DNA of 64,000 nucleotides, taken from the NCBI GenBank assembly GCA_023457435.1, contig JAEWLS010000032.1:5220-69219 (forward strand), read 5' to 3'. The translations under genes and the position numbers were made by a program. The first letter of the stretch is position 1. Every line of letters begins with the position of its first letter. This document shows, piece after piece, positions 16,726 to 26,600 of this stretch. Origin of the DNA: Pseudomonadota bacterium (lineage in GTDB: Bacteria > Pseudomonadota > Alphaproteobacteria > Rhizobiales > Rhizobiaceae). A model generated the notes under the pieces. That model worked only from the letters and a program-made list of their open reading frames with translations, did not search any database and was not told the origin of the DNA.

Positions 16726-19700
16726 GTGAAGCGACACACCCAGTCGACGCTGAAGACGACGGTCGCAGCGGCCACGCTGGCTGCAGTGCTCGGCTTCGGC
16801 AATGCAACATGCGCCGATGACGGTTCCGCCGGCTTTGCCATCACCGTTGACGGCGAGCGCATCGCCGGCGCCGCCGCGTCTAGCGGGGAGAACATCTTCG
16901 CCCGTGACATCCAGGTGAAGTTCGACGGGCTCGATATCCGCCCGCAACTCAACGTTTCCACGACCGACGCCCGCATCAGCTACGCGGCGGGCGAGACGAT
17001 CTCCTTCCTTGCGACACTGAACTATCCTGCCTGGGTTTCGCGCCGGGAGATCGTCATCACCGACGCCAGCAGCCGCAGCACGCGGCCTGTCGCTGTTGTG
17101 CCGGTCGACCACGCCGGTCAGGCGCATTGGGCAATGCCTGCCGATGGCACCGAGTCGTTCGCCTATGTGTTGCGTGTTTACGACGCGCAGGGCCGCTTCG
17201 ACGAGACATATCCAAGGACGCTGGTACGCACGACCCGCCAGAACAACGCTCGGCATGCGGACAGCCAGCCGGTTGCTGCCGGCATGGCGGAAGATCGCAC
17301 CGCCATCCGCAACATTCCGGTCTTCGGTGGTGCCGTCACGGTCTATGGCCGGGGCGTTTCCCCCGGCGAGACGGTTTATGCACTCGGCGAAGTCGTTCCG
17401 GTCGACGACGAGGGCGACTTCGTCCTTCAGCGCATCCTGCCGCCGGGCGACCATCAGGTCGACGTGCAGGTGTCGGACGGCGCAAAAGGAGGCCTCGATT
17501 TCAGCCGCGCCGTGAACATTCCTGACAAGGAGTGGTTCTACGTCGGCCTTGCCGACCTTACCCTCGGGCACAAGTTCGGCGGTGGGCGGCTCATCGCCGC
17601 CGACCCGGGCGAGTATGACGGTGTCTACGCGAAGGGGCGGCTCGCCTTCTATCTCAAGGGCAAGATCAAGGGGCGCACGCTGCTCACTGCAGCGGCCGAC
17701 ACCGGCGAAGGGAAACTCGGCGAGCTGTTCAGCGGCTTCGATTCGAAGGACCCGCGCGGCGTCCTCGCCCGCATCGACCCCGACACCTTCTACCCGGTCT
17801 ACGGCGACGACTCGACCGCGGTTCAGGACGCACCGACGGCGGGCAAGTTCTACGTCCGCCTGGAGCGCGGCGGCAGCCATGTCATGTGGGGCAAGTACAA
17901 GGCCGCCATCAACCGGTCATCATTGGTCCGAAACGAGCGCGCGCTCTACGGCGCCCAGGCGGTCTACCGTAGCGAGAGCTCGACCAGTTTCGGCGAGCGC
18001 CGCTTCGAAGCGGAGGCTTACGCTGCGCAGCCCGGCACGTTGCCGCAGTGGGACGTGCTGCGCGGAACGGGCGGCTCGGCTTACTTCCTCAACCGACAGG
18101 ACATTTCGCGCGGCACTGAGACGGTGACGGTGGTGGTCAGCGATCCGGTCAGTGGGCGCATCCTGAGCCGCAAGCAGCTGGTGGCTGGCGAAGATTACGA
18201 CATCAACTACCTGCAGGGCGTGATCGTTCTCAAGGCACCGCTCCATTCCACGGCGCCGGACGGTTCGCTCGTCCGGGACGGCGCCAACGGGGACAGCCGC
18301 ATCGATCTCGTTGTCGCGTACGAATACTCGCCGCCGGCGGGTGCGGTGAAGGATTTCTCGTTCGGCGCGCAAGCGGGCGGATGGGTCGGCGATCATCTGC
18401 GTCTCGGCGTGACCGGGATGAGCGAAAACGTCGGCGCCGCAAGCCACAGGATGCTTGGCGCGAATCTGCGCCTTCGCGCCACCGAGGGCACCTATCTCGA
18501 CGCGGAGTTCGCCACGACGTCCGGTCCCGGCTTCGGCCGCATGCGCTCGATCGACGGCGGTCTGACCGGGATTGACGAGCTGGCGAGCCCGAGCTCGCTT
18601 TCAGGCCAGGCGTGGAGCCTGCGCGGCGAACTCGACCTGGCCGACCTCAACCCGAAGCTCGATGGCGGCGTCAGCGCCTGGTACGAGCGCAAGAATGCCG
18701 GTTTCGCCAACATCGACCGTACCGTCACGGTCGACCAGCAGACCGCCGGCCTCGTCGGGTCGGTTCGGGTCGGCACGGCGACCGAGCTGCGTGCCGGCTA
18801 CGAGACCTACAGCGATGCCAGCGGCCGCCGCAGCGACAAGGCAAAACTCGAGGGCGAGCGCGCACTCGGCGAGAACTGGGCCCTGGCGGGCGGCCTCGCC
18901 TACTCGGATCTCGACACTCCGGGCAGGAGCGGCAGGACCGGGTCGCGGCTCGATCTCGGCGCGCGTGTCACGTACAAGCCCGACAACAAGACGATGGTCT
19001 ACGCATTCGGTCAGGCCACCCTCGCCCGCTGGGGGGGCATCGAGCGTAACGACCGCGTCGGTGCAGGCGGCGCGCGCAAGCTCACCGACAAGATCGGCGT
19101 CGAGGCGGAGGTCTCGACCGGTACTTCGGGGCTCGGCGCGCTGGCCGCACTCACCTACGATCCAACGGCCGACGATCACTACTACATCGGCTATAAGCTC
19201 GACCCCGATGCGCTGCGCAGCGGCCTGCGGCTCGATGGGGCCGACCTCGGCGCCATCACCGTGGGCGGAAGGCGAAGATACAGCGATTTGGTCAACGCGT
19301 ACGCCGAAAACAGCTACGATATGTTCGGCAAACGCAGGGCCCTGACCAGCGCATATGGCGTCACCTACACGCCTGACAACCGGTGGACCCTGGGGGGCGC
19401 GCTGGAACACGGCCGCGTCACCGATGCCAACGCGAGCGATCTCGACCGGAATGCGGTTTCGCTCTCCGGCGCCTTCAAGGACGGGGACCGCTTCAGCGCC
19501 AGTGCGAAGGGCGAACTGCGGCTGGAAAGCAGCGAGGACGGTACGCGCAATCGGCGCACCTACCTCGCAGCAGGGACGGTTTCGACCAAGCTGACGGACG
19601 ACTGGCGGCTGCTCGGCACTGCCGGCGCGCTGATATCGAACTCGGACCAGTCCTCCCTCCTCGACGGCAGCTACATCGACGCAAAGCTCGGCCTGGCCTA

Positions 19701-20190
19701 TCGCCCGGTCGCCAATGACCGGCTGACCGCGCTGGCAAAGTACCAGTTCCTCTACGATCTCCCCGGTCCGCAGCAGGTGACTGCAAACGGCACTGTGCTC
19801 GGTCCGGCACAGCGCAGCCACGTGTTCAGCGCCGATGTCAGCTACGACATCAACAAGCGCGTCACGCTCGGCGCCAAATACGGGCTGCGATTGGGGGAAG
19901 TATCTACTACGCGCGCCGCCAATGAATTCACGCCATCCGGCGCCCAGCTTGCCGTGGTCCGCGCGGATTTCCATGTGCTCAAGAAGTGGGACGCCATGCT
20001 CGATGTCCGCATGCTCCGGACGTCTGAAACCAGGACTACACGCTATGGCTCGATGGTCGCGCTCTACCATCACCTTGGCGAACACATGAAGGTCGGGGTC
20101 GGCTACAACTTCGCAAGCTTCTCCGATGACCTGACCGACCTGACCTATGACGATCAGGGCGTGTTCATTAATGCGGTCGGCAAGTTCTAA
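16726..20190 (+). CDS. Large outer-membrane beta-barrel protein, partner of the modular secreted protein
   Basis: The frame from GTG 16726 encodes 1154 residues and starts one base after the upstream stop, so translation is coupled. A Sec signal peptide (TTVAAATLAAVLGFG, about residues 8-30) leads to two beta-sandwich-like regions (about 55-150 and 180-270). From about 270 the sequence is a run of alternating amphipathic strands with many aromatic ends, typical of a barrel of many strands, ending in Phe (GVFINAVGKF), the signal recognised by the Bam complex. A motif DPDTFYPVYGDDSTAVQDAP lies near residue 350. There is no TonB box or plug domain, and no usher signature that I can see. It may anchor or export the upstream protein; that is inference. 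Confidence 0.8.
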   Translation: MKRHTQSTLKTTVAAATLAAVLGFGNATCADDGSAGFAITVDGERIAGAAASSGENIFARDIQVKFDGLDIRPQLNVSTTDARISYAAGETISFLATLNYPAWVSRREIVITDASSRSTRPVAVVPVDHAGQAHWAMPADGTESFAYVLRVYDAQGRFDETYPRTLVRTTRQNNARHADSQPVAAGMAEDRTAIRNIPVFGGAVTVYGRGVSPGETVYALGEVVPVDDEGDFVLQRILPPGDHQVDVQVSDGAKGGLDFSRAVNIPDKEWFYVGLADLTLGHKFGGGRLIAADPGEYDGVYAKGRLAFYLKGKIKGRTLLTAAADTGEGKLGELFSGFDSKDPRGVLARIDPDTFYPVYGDDSTAVQDAPTAGKFYVRLERGGSHVMWGKYKAAINRSSLVRNERALYGAQAVYRSESSTSFGERRFEAEAYAAQPGTLPQWDVLRGTGGSAYFLNRQDISRGTETVTVVVSDPVSGRILSRKQLVAGEDYDINYLQGVIVLKAPLHSTAPDGSLVRDGANGDSRIDLVVAYEYSPPAGAVKDFSFGAQAGGWVGDHLRLGVTGMSENVGAASHRMLGANLRLRATEGTYLDAEFATTSGPGFGRMRSIDGGLTGIDELASPSSLSGQAWSLRGELDLADLNPKLDGGVSAWYERKNAGFANIDRTVTVDQQTAGLVGSVRVGTATELRAGYETYSDASGRRSDKAKLEGERALGENWALAGGLAYSDLDTPGRSGRTGSRLDLGARVTYKPDNKTMVYAFGQATLARWGGIERNDRVGAGGARKLTDKIGVEAEVSTGTSGLGALAALTYDPTADDHYYIGYKLDPDALRSGLRLDGADLGAITVGGRRRYSDLVNAYAENSYDMFGKRRALTSAYGVTYTPDNRWTLGGALEHGRVTDANASDLDRNAVSLSGAFKDGDRFSASAKGELRLESSEDGTRNRRTYLAAGTVSTKLTDDWRLLGTAGALISNSDQSSLLDGSYIDAKLGLAYRPVANDRLTALAKYQFLYDLPGPQQVTANGTVLGPAQRSHVFSADVSYDINKRVTLGAKYGLRLGEVSTTRAANEFTPSGAQLAVVRADFHVLKKWDAMLDVRMLRTSETRTTRYGSMVALYHHLGEHMKVGVGYNFASFSDDLTDLTYDDQGVFINAVGKF

Positions 20191-20248
20191 ACCGTGAATG
20201 CCCGCTTGCCCAAAGGTGAGTGTGCGGTGCATCATGCGAATTCGAGCG

Positions 20249-20833
20249 ATGCGACGATTCAGGGATCGGGACTTGGCTGACAATACAAGCGCGAACGAGA
20301 ACTCGCCGCAGGAAGCACGCAAGTCCGGGCCGGGCGTAACCGCTCTCCCGCTCTCGCTGGTGCGGGTACGTGAAAAGGTGATGAGCCATTTCCGTCACCT
20401 GCTGTGGCGCTACAATCTCACCGAGCCCCAGTGGCGGGTGCTACGCACCGTCGGCCAGTTCGGCGAAGTCGAGATGACCGAGCTGTCGCGCATCACCGCA
20501 CTTCACCTACCTTCGCTGTCACGGATTGGCGGCGAACTCGTGTTGCGCGGCTATATCCGCAAGAGCTTCGTGGGATCCGACATGCGCCGCACCGTCGTGC
20601 GGCTCACCGAGTCCGGTACCCGACTCGTCGAGGCGGCGACCCCGGAGTGCGAGGCGGTCTATGCCGCCATCCGCAAGTCGATCGGCAGCGAGAAGCTGCG
20701 GCAGCTGCTCGGCCTCCTCGCCGAACTCGAGTTGAAGCTTGGCGAGCTCGAACTGGAGTTCGACGATACTGCGCCGGACCTCCCGCTCGCGCCGGCGAAA
20801 CCGCGCGGGCGTCCGCGCCGCTCGGTTGGCTGA
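20249..20833 (+). CDS. MarR-family transcriptional regulator (HpaR-like)
   Basis: This is a MarR winged-helix repressor resembling HpaR-type regulators of aromatic degradation. The DNA-binding region is FRHLLWRYNLTEPQWRVLRT, then EVEMTELSRITALHLPSLSR (recognition helix), then the wing with SDMRRTVVRLTESGTRLVE. The start is uncertain: ATG 20249, ATG 20234 and ATG 20198 are all in frame; I prefer 20249 because the family has a short N-terminal tail. It is 13 bases upstream of kynureninase and co-transcribed with it, so it probably controls this catabolic island. The ligand is unknown. Confidence 0.85.
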   Translation: MRRFRDRDLADNTSANENSPQEARKSGPGVTALPLSLVRVREKVMSHFRHLLWRYNLTEPQWRVLRTVGQFGEVEMTELSRITALHLPSLSRIGGELVLRGYIRKSFVGSDMRRTVVRLTESGTRLVEAATPECEAVYAAIRKSIGSEKLRQLLGLLAELELKLGELELEFDDTAPDLPLAPAKPRGRPRRSVG

Positions 20834-20846
20834 CCGACGTGCCGGC

Positions 20847-22040
20847 ATGACCGACTTTGCGCGGACTCGCGCGCTGTTTCATATTCCCGACGGGATGATC
20901 TACCTCGACGGTAACTCGCTGGGGCCGTTGCCGATCGCTGCGAAGGCAAGAGTCGCGTCGCTGCTTGCCGACCAGTGGGGAGAGCATCTCATCAAGGGCT
21001 GGAACGTCGACGGCTGGATGGCAATGCCCGGCCGGATCGGCGACCGCATCGGGCGCCTGATCGGCGCGCCTGTCGGGACGGTCGTCATGGGCGACACGCT
21101 GTCGATCAAGGTCTACCAGGCGCTGGCTTCCGCCCTGGAACTGAACCCGTCGCGCAAGGTCGTTCTCTCGGACAGTGGAAACTTTCCCTCCGATCTCTAC
21201 ATCGCCCAGGGCCTGCTTCGCTCGCTGGACCGCGGGCTCGAGCTCAAGGTTGTCGAGCCGGAGCAGGTCGAGGCCGCCATCGACGAGACCGTGGCAGTGC
21301 TGATGCTCACCGAGGTCGACTACCGCACCGGGCGGCTTCACGACATGAAGTCGCTGACGGCGAAGGCACATTCCGCCGGTGCACTGACAGTCTGGGACCT
21401 TGCGCACTCGGCAGGTGCGCTGCCCGTCGATCTGACCGCGGCAAATGCCGATTTCGCCGCAGGCTGCACCTACAAGTACCTCAATGGCGGACCCGGTGCG
21501 CCCGCGTTCATCTATGTCGCGCCGCGCCATGCTGAGACGGTGCGCCCCGCGCTTTCGGGCTGGCTGGGCCACGAGGCGCCATTCGCCTTCGATCCTGACT
21601 ATCGGCCGGGCCGCGGCATCGAGCGCATGCGCGTCGGCACTCCGCCGATCATCGCGCTCGCCGCGCTGGATGCTGCCCTTGACGCCTGGGACGGTGTCGC
21701 GATGTCCGACATCCGTGCGGCATCGATCGAGCTCTGCGATCTGTTCATTGCCGAAGTCGAGCGCAATTGTCCCCGTCTGGCGCTCGCCTCGCCGCGCGAA
21801 GGTCGAAGGCGCGGCAGTCAGGTTTCCTTTTGCCATCCGGAAGGCTACGCGATCATGCAGGCGCTCATTGCGCGCGGGGTGATCGGCGATTTCCGCGCGC
21901 CGGACGCGATGCGCTTCGGCTTCACGCCGCTTTATATCGGCGAGGCCGAGGTCCGCGGCGCGGTCGCCATCCTCGCTGAGATACTCGACAAGCGTTTGTG
22001 GGACACGCCAGATTACCGCCTGAAATCGGGGGTGACCTAG
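20847..22040 (+). CDS. kynU: Kynureninase
   Basis: Kynureninase is a PLP enzyme that cleaves L-kynurenine to anthranilate and alanine. The 397-residue protein has the family N-terminus MIYLDGNSLGPLPIAAKARV, the substrate and PLP region SDSGNFPSDLYIAQGLL, WDLAHSAGALPVDL near 183-196, and the PLP lysine at about 210 in CTYKYLNGGPGAPAFIYVAP. It ends RFGFTPLYIGEAEV, also typical. No tryptophan dioxygenase or formamidase lies in the window. It converges on the next aldehyde dehydrogenase with a four-base overlap. A related 3-hydroxykynurenine or aromatic 2-amino-4-oxo acid substrate is possible. Confidence 0.92.
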   Translation: MTDFARTRALFHIPDGMIYLDGNSLGPLPIAAKARVASLLADQWGEHLIKGWNVDGWMAMPGRIGDRIGRLIGAPVGTVVMGDTLSIKVYQALASALELNPSRKVVLSDSGNFPSDLYIAQGLLRSLDRGLELKVVEPEQVEAAIDETVAVLMLTEVDYRTGRLHDMKSLTAKAHSAGALTVWDLAHSAGALPVDLTAANADFAAGCTYKYLNGGPGAPAFIYVAPRHAETVRPALSGWLGHEAPFAFDPDYRPGRGIERMRVGTPPIIALAALDAALDAWDGVAMSDIRAASIELCDLFIAEVERNCPRLALASPREGRRRGSQVSFCHPEGYAIMQALIARGVIGDFRAPDAMRFGFTPLYIGEAEVRGAVAILAEILDKRLWDTPDYRLKSGVT

Positions 22041-23473
22041 CCGTGCTTGAGGACGATCGTCTTGCTCACGGTGTACTCGCGCAGGGCCTCCAGACCCTTC
22101 TCGCGGCCGTGGCCGCTGCGCTTGACGCCGCCGAAGGGCAGTTCGATGCCGCCGCCGGCTCCGTAATTGTTGACGAAAACCTGCCCAACACGCAATTTCT
22201 TTGCGACGCGCATCTGCCGGGCGCCGTTTTCCGTCCATAAACCGGCCACCAGACCGTAGGGCGTGCCATTGGCGATACGGATGGCGTCGGCCTCGTCTTC
22301 GAACGGTATCGCCGCCAGAATCGGCCCAAAGACCTCCTCCTGGGCCAATTCGTGGTCGTGCGGAACCGGTCCGTAGAGCGTCGGCTCGACGAAAAACCCA
22401 GCCAAATCGGTAGTACCCTCTAGTTGTCCTTGCGCGATTACGGCGATTCCGTCGCGCGCGGCGCGGTCCATGAAGCCGCGGACGCGCTTCAACTGAGCAG
22501 CGTTCACCAGGGGACCGCACTGCAGGTCGGCAGCCGGCGGACCGACGCGGACGGCGCTCATCTTCGACGCCAGAAGCGCCGCGAAGCGATCGTAGATGCT
22601 CCTCTGGACCAGCACGCGACTGCCGGCCGAGCAGGTCTGTCCGGCGTGCTGGGCGATGACGGTGACGATCAGGCTCGCCGCAGCTTCGAGATCGGCATCC
22701 TCGAACACGATCTGGGGCGACTTGCCGCCGAGTTCCAGCACGCAGGGTATGTGGTTCTTCGCCGCTGCCATCTGCACCAGCGTGCCGACCTCGGGCGAGC
22801 CGGTGAAGGACAGGAAGTCGATGCCGGGATGCGCGGTGAGGGTGGCACCAGCTTCCTCGCCGAGACCGGTCACGAGGTTCAGCACACCGGCCGGCAGGCC
22901 CGCCTCGTGGGCAAGCTCGGTCAGCCTGATGTTGCTCATCGAGGCATCCTCCGCCGGCTTCAGGACGGCGGCATTGCCAGCCGCGAGGGCCGGTCCCATC
23001 GTGCGGCCGAACATCGACGCCGGGTAGTTCCACGGGATGATGACGCCGACGACGCCGCGCGGCTCGTGCTGCACCGTGACCTGATACCCATCGAGAAAGG
23101 GAATGACTTCGCCCGGCACCTTGTCCGCGGCACCGCCGTAGAACTCGAAGTAGCGCGCCGTCGAGCGGATGTCGGTGCGGGCCTGCGTCATCGGCTTGCC
23201 CGTGTCCTGCGCCTCGATCTGCGTAAGCTCCTCGAGGTTGTCGAGGATCAGGGCCGAGAGCCTGGACAGGATGCGGCCCCGCTCGAAGCCCGCCATGCGA
23301 GCCCAGCCTTCCGCCGTGGCATGTGCCGCCGCGACCGCATCCGCAATCTCCACGGCCCCGCCGGCAGCGATTGCGGCGAAGGTCTTGCCGTCGTAGGGCG
23401 AGATCGCGGGTATCGTTGCCCCGGAAGCCGCGGCGCGCCACTTGCCGCCGATGCAGATCGTCTCGTTCGCCAT
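22037..23473 (-). CDS. Aldehyde dehydrogenase (NAD-dependent, betaine-aldehyde/aromatic type)
   Basis: This is a soluble NAD(P)-dependent aldehyde dehydrogenase of 478 residues. I start it at ATG 23473 (GAGGTG upstream, MANETICIGGKW), since a longer upstream frame has no typical sequence. The catalytic motifs are present: PWNYPASMFGRTMGPALAAG, FTGSPEVG, catalytic glutamate in LELGGKSPQIVFEDADLE, and catalytic cysteine in GQTCSAGSRVLV. The C-terminus GYGAGGGIELPFGGVKRSGH-type segment is standard. It is divergent from the decarboxylase-ALDH fusion gene and convergent with kynU. The aldehyde substrate cannot be told from sequence. Confidence 0.93.
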   Translation of the reverse strand: MANETICIGGKWRAAASGATIPAISPYDGKTFAAIAAGGAVEIADAVAAAHATAEGWARMAGFERGRILSRLSALILDNLEELTQIEAQDTGKPMTQARTDIRSTARYFEFYGGAADKVPGEVIPFLDGYQVTVQHEPRGVVGVIIPWNYPASMFGRTMGPALAAGNAAVLKPAEDASMSNIRLTELAHEAGLPAGVLNLVTGLGEEAGATLTAHPGIDFLSFTGSPEVGTLVQMAAAKNHIPCVLELGGKSPQIVFEDADLEAAASLIVTVIAQHAGQTCSAGSRVLVQRSIYDRFAALLASKMSAVRVGPPAADLQCGPLVNAAQLKRVRGFMDRAARDGIAVIAQGQLEGTTDLAGFFVEPTLYGPVPHDHELAQEEVFGPILAAIPFEDEADAIRIANGTPYGLVAGLWTENGARQMRVAKKLRVGQVFVNNYGAGGGIELPFGGVKRSGHGREKGLEALREYTVSKTIVLKHG

Positions 23474-23640
23474 GGCATCACCTCGCGTCACGAGGGCGAG
23501 TTCGCATGACCGCGCGGGTGAGGCAAGCCTTGCAAGTCTTAACTGTCGCAGCGCCTTTCTTCGTTTCGTCGGTTTCATGCAGCAGAGGTATATGGCATCC
23601 TGAGATACGGCCGGCGCGTAGGCGCGGGCAGGGAGGAAGA
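23474..23640 (+). promoter_or_regulatory. Divergent control region with GCAAG-C-CTTGC palindrome
   Basis: This 167-base region lies between two divergent catabolic genes. At 23523-23533 there is a perfect inverted repeat, GCAAG-C-CTTGC, overlapping a second palindrome CTTGCAAG at 23529-23536. It is a candidate operator, possibly for the nearby MarR regulator. A strong ribosome-binding site, AGGGAGGAAG, sits just before the ATG at 23641. Confidence 0.45.
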
Positions 23641-26600
23641 ATGAACCGAATGACCCCCGGCGCGCTGAGTGGCGCGCGCCTGCAGACGCAGACCGTTGCC
23701 GACGCCGTGTTCGACTTCATGCGGCGCAAGGGCATGAACCGCGTGTTCGGTAATCCGGGTTCCACCGAGCTGCCGATGTTCGTGAACCTGCCCAAGGACT
23801 TCGACTATGTCCTCGGCCTGCAGGAATCGATCGTCGTGGCCATGGCGGATGCGTACGCGCAGGTCACCCGCCGTCCGGCGTTCGTGAACCTCCATTCCGC
23901 GGCAGGGCTCGGCCATGCGCTCGGCGCGGTCTACACCGCATTCCGCAACCGCAGTCCGCTCATCATCACGACCGGCCAGCAGACGCGCAACCTGCTTCCG
24001 TTCGATCCCTTCCTCTTCAACGAGAGCCCGGTCGAGTTTCCCAAGCCGTATGTGAAATGGGCGATCGAGCCGGCGCGTGCCGAGGACGTTCCGGCAGCGC
24101 TTGCGCGCGCCTGGCATCTCGCCATGCAGCCTCCGCGCGGTCCCGTTGTCATTTCCGTCCCGCTGGACGATTGGGACATGCCCTGCGCGCCGGTCGAGGA
24201 CCGCGAGGTCAGCCAGGTCATGGGGATCGACGGCGCGGCGCTCGATGCCGTCGCCGAGGCGCTGGATCGCTCGCGCTCGCCGGTCATGGTCGTCGGCCCG
24301 GGAGTCGACCTAGACGGCGGATGGGATGCGACCGTCAAGCTCGCCGAGCGGCTGCAGGCGAAGGTCTGGGTCAGCCCGATGTCGTCGCGCGCCAGCTTCC
24401 CCGAGCGGCATCCGCTGTTCGCCGGGTTCCTGCCGGCGCAGCAGCCGCAGCTGTCGCGGTGCCTCGACGGCAGCGATTTCGTGCTGGTGATGGGCGGGCC
24501 GGTCTTCACGTACCATTTCCCCGGCGCAGAGGAGCACCTTCCGTCCGGCGCCGAGCTCTGTCTCATCTCGGACGATCCGAAACAGGTCGCCGGCGCCGCA
24601 ACCGGCATGGCGGTGCTGTCCAATCTCCGCGTCGCCGCCGAAGCGCTGGGCGAAAAGGTTCGAGCGCGGGCGCTGCGCAACGACGTGCCGGCGCGCGTCG
24701 TGCCGCGGGTGGCGCAGCCATCCGGCATCACCAACGAGTATTTCTATCAGACGCTGGCCGAGCTGCGCTCGCCAGACAGCCTGGTCGTCGAAGAAGCGCC
24801 GAGTGCCCGCGGGGCGCTGCACGACCACTTCCCGATCGACCGCGAAGGCGGCTTCTTCGCAACCGCGAGCGGCGGTCTGGGCTTCGGCCTGCCTGCGGCG
24901 GTGGGTGCCGCACTCACCCGGCCCGGCAAGACCGTCATTGCGCCGATCGGCGACGGTTCGAGCCTTTATGCGATCCAGTCGCTCTGGTCGGCGGCGGAGT
25001 ACGATGTCGACCTGTTCGTCATCATTCTCAACAATGGCGGATACGGCGCTCTGAAGGGCATGGCCGACAAGATCAACGCGGAGCGCGTCTCCGGCATCGA
25101 CATCGGCCACATCGACTTCGTGGCGGCAGCGGAAGCGCAAGGCGTCAGGGCTGACAGGGTCGCGAAGGGCGCTGCGCTCGAGGGCAAGATCAAGGAATTC
25201 CTGGCGATGAAGGGACCTCGCCTTCTCGAGGTCATGATCGAGGGCAAGGCACCGCAGATCCAGGCGTCGAACGAAACGCGTGAACCGGTTCACGCAAAGG
25301 CAAAAGCAGAGGAAAAGCCCATGAACATGATGGTGAAGGGATCGATCATCCCGAATTCGCCGGAGCGGTTCTTCATCGCCGGCCGCTGGGCCGAGCCGGT
25401 CTCGAACCAGCGTCTCAAGGTCATCTCGCCGGTGACAGAGGAACTGGTGATCAGCTATCCGGAAGCCGGCCGTGAGGACATCGACCGCGCCGTTGCAGCC
25501 GCACGCGAGGCGTTCGACAACGGCCCGTGGCCACGCATGGCGCCCTCGGAGCGCGCGCGCTACCTGCGCAAGGTCGCAGCGCTGCTCACCGAGAAGCTCG
25601 ACGATATCGCCTATTCGTGGACGCTGCAGGTCGGCGCGCCGATCGGCCTGACCAAGAAGCTCGTCGGCCAGAACCCGACCCTGTTCAACTACTACGCTGA
25701 CCTGATCGAGACCCATTCCTTCGTCGACGAGCGCAAGCGCGACGATGGCGGGCGCGTGCGCATCGCCAAGGAGCCGGTCGGCGTGGTCGCCGCCATCACC
25801 CCGTGGAACGCGCCGCTGGTGCTGCTGTCCTACAAGATCGCCGCAGGCCTCGCCGCCGGCTGCTGCATGGTCGCCAAGCCGTCTCCCGAGACGCCCCTCG
25901 AGGCCTATATCCTAGCCGAGTGCATCGACAAGGCGGGCCTGCCGGCCGGCGTGTTCAACCTTGTGCCTGCCGGCCGTGAGGGCGGCGACTACCTCGTGCG
26001 CCACAAGGGCGTCGACAAGGTCGCGTTCACCGGCTCGCCGGTCGCCGGCAAGGTCATCGCGGCGGCATGCGCCGACCGCCTGGCTCGGGTCAGCCTCGAA
26101 CTCGGCGGCAAGTCGCCGGCGGTGCTGCTCGACGACGCAGACTTCAAGCAGGCGCTGCCGAGCATCATGGCGTACTCCATGCCGATCACCGGCCAGGTGT
26201 GCTTCTCGCTGACCCGCATCCTGGTGCCGGAACGCCGCAAGCAGGAGTTCCTCGACACCTATCTGGCCGCCGTTTCGAACATCAAGGTCGGCGACCCATT
26301 CGACCCGGCGACGCAGATGGGACCTCTGACGATGGCGCGGCAGCGCGATCGCGTCGAAGGCTACGTCGCGGCCGGCAGGGCCGAAGGAGCCACGATCGCC
26401 TGCGGCGGCGGCCGGCCGAAGGGCTTCGACAAGGGCTACTATTTCGAGCCCACCGTGTTCACCGACGTGAAGCCGGAGATGAAGATCGCCCAGGAGGAGA
26501 TCTTCGGGCCCGTGGTCTCGGTGATCACCTACACCGACGACGAGGACGCAGCGCGCAAGGCCAACAATTCGGTCTACGGGCTCAACGCCTCGGTCTACTC

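Noticed and set aside
20604..23441. A 945-codon minus-strand frame across MarR, kynureninase and ALDH
   Set aside because: Opposite or out of frame to three real genes; the arginine/glycine-rich product has no domain.
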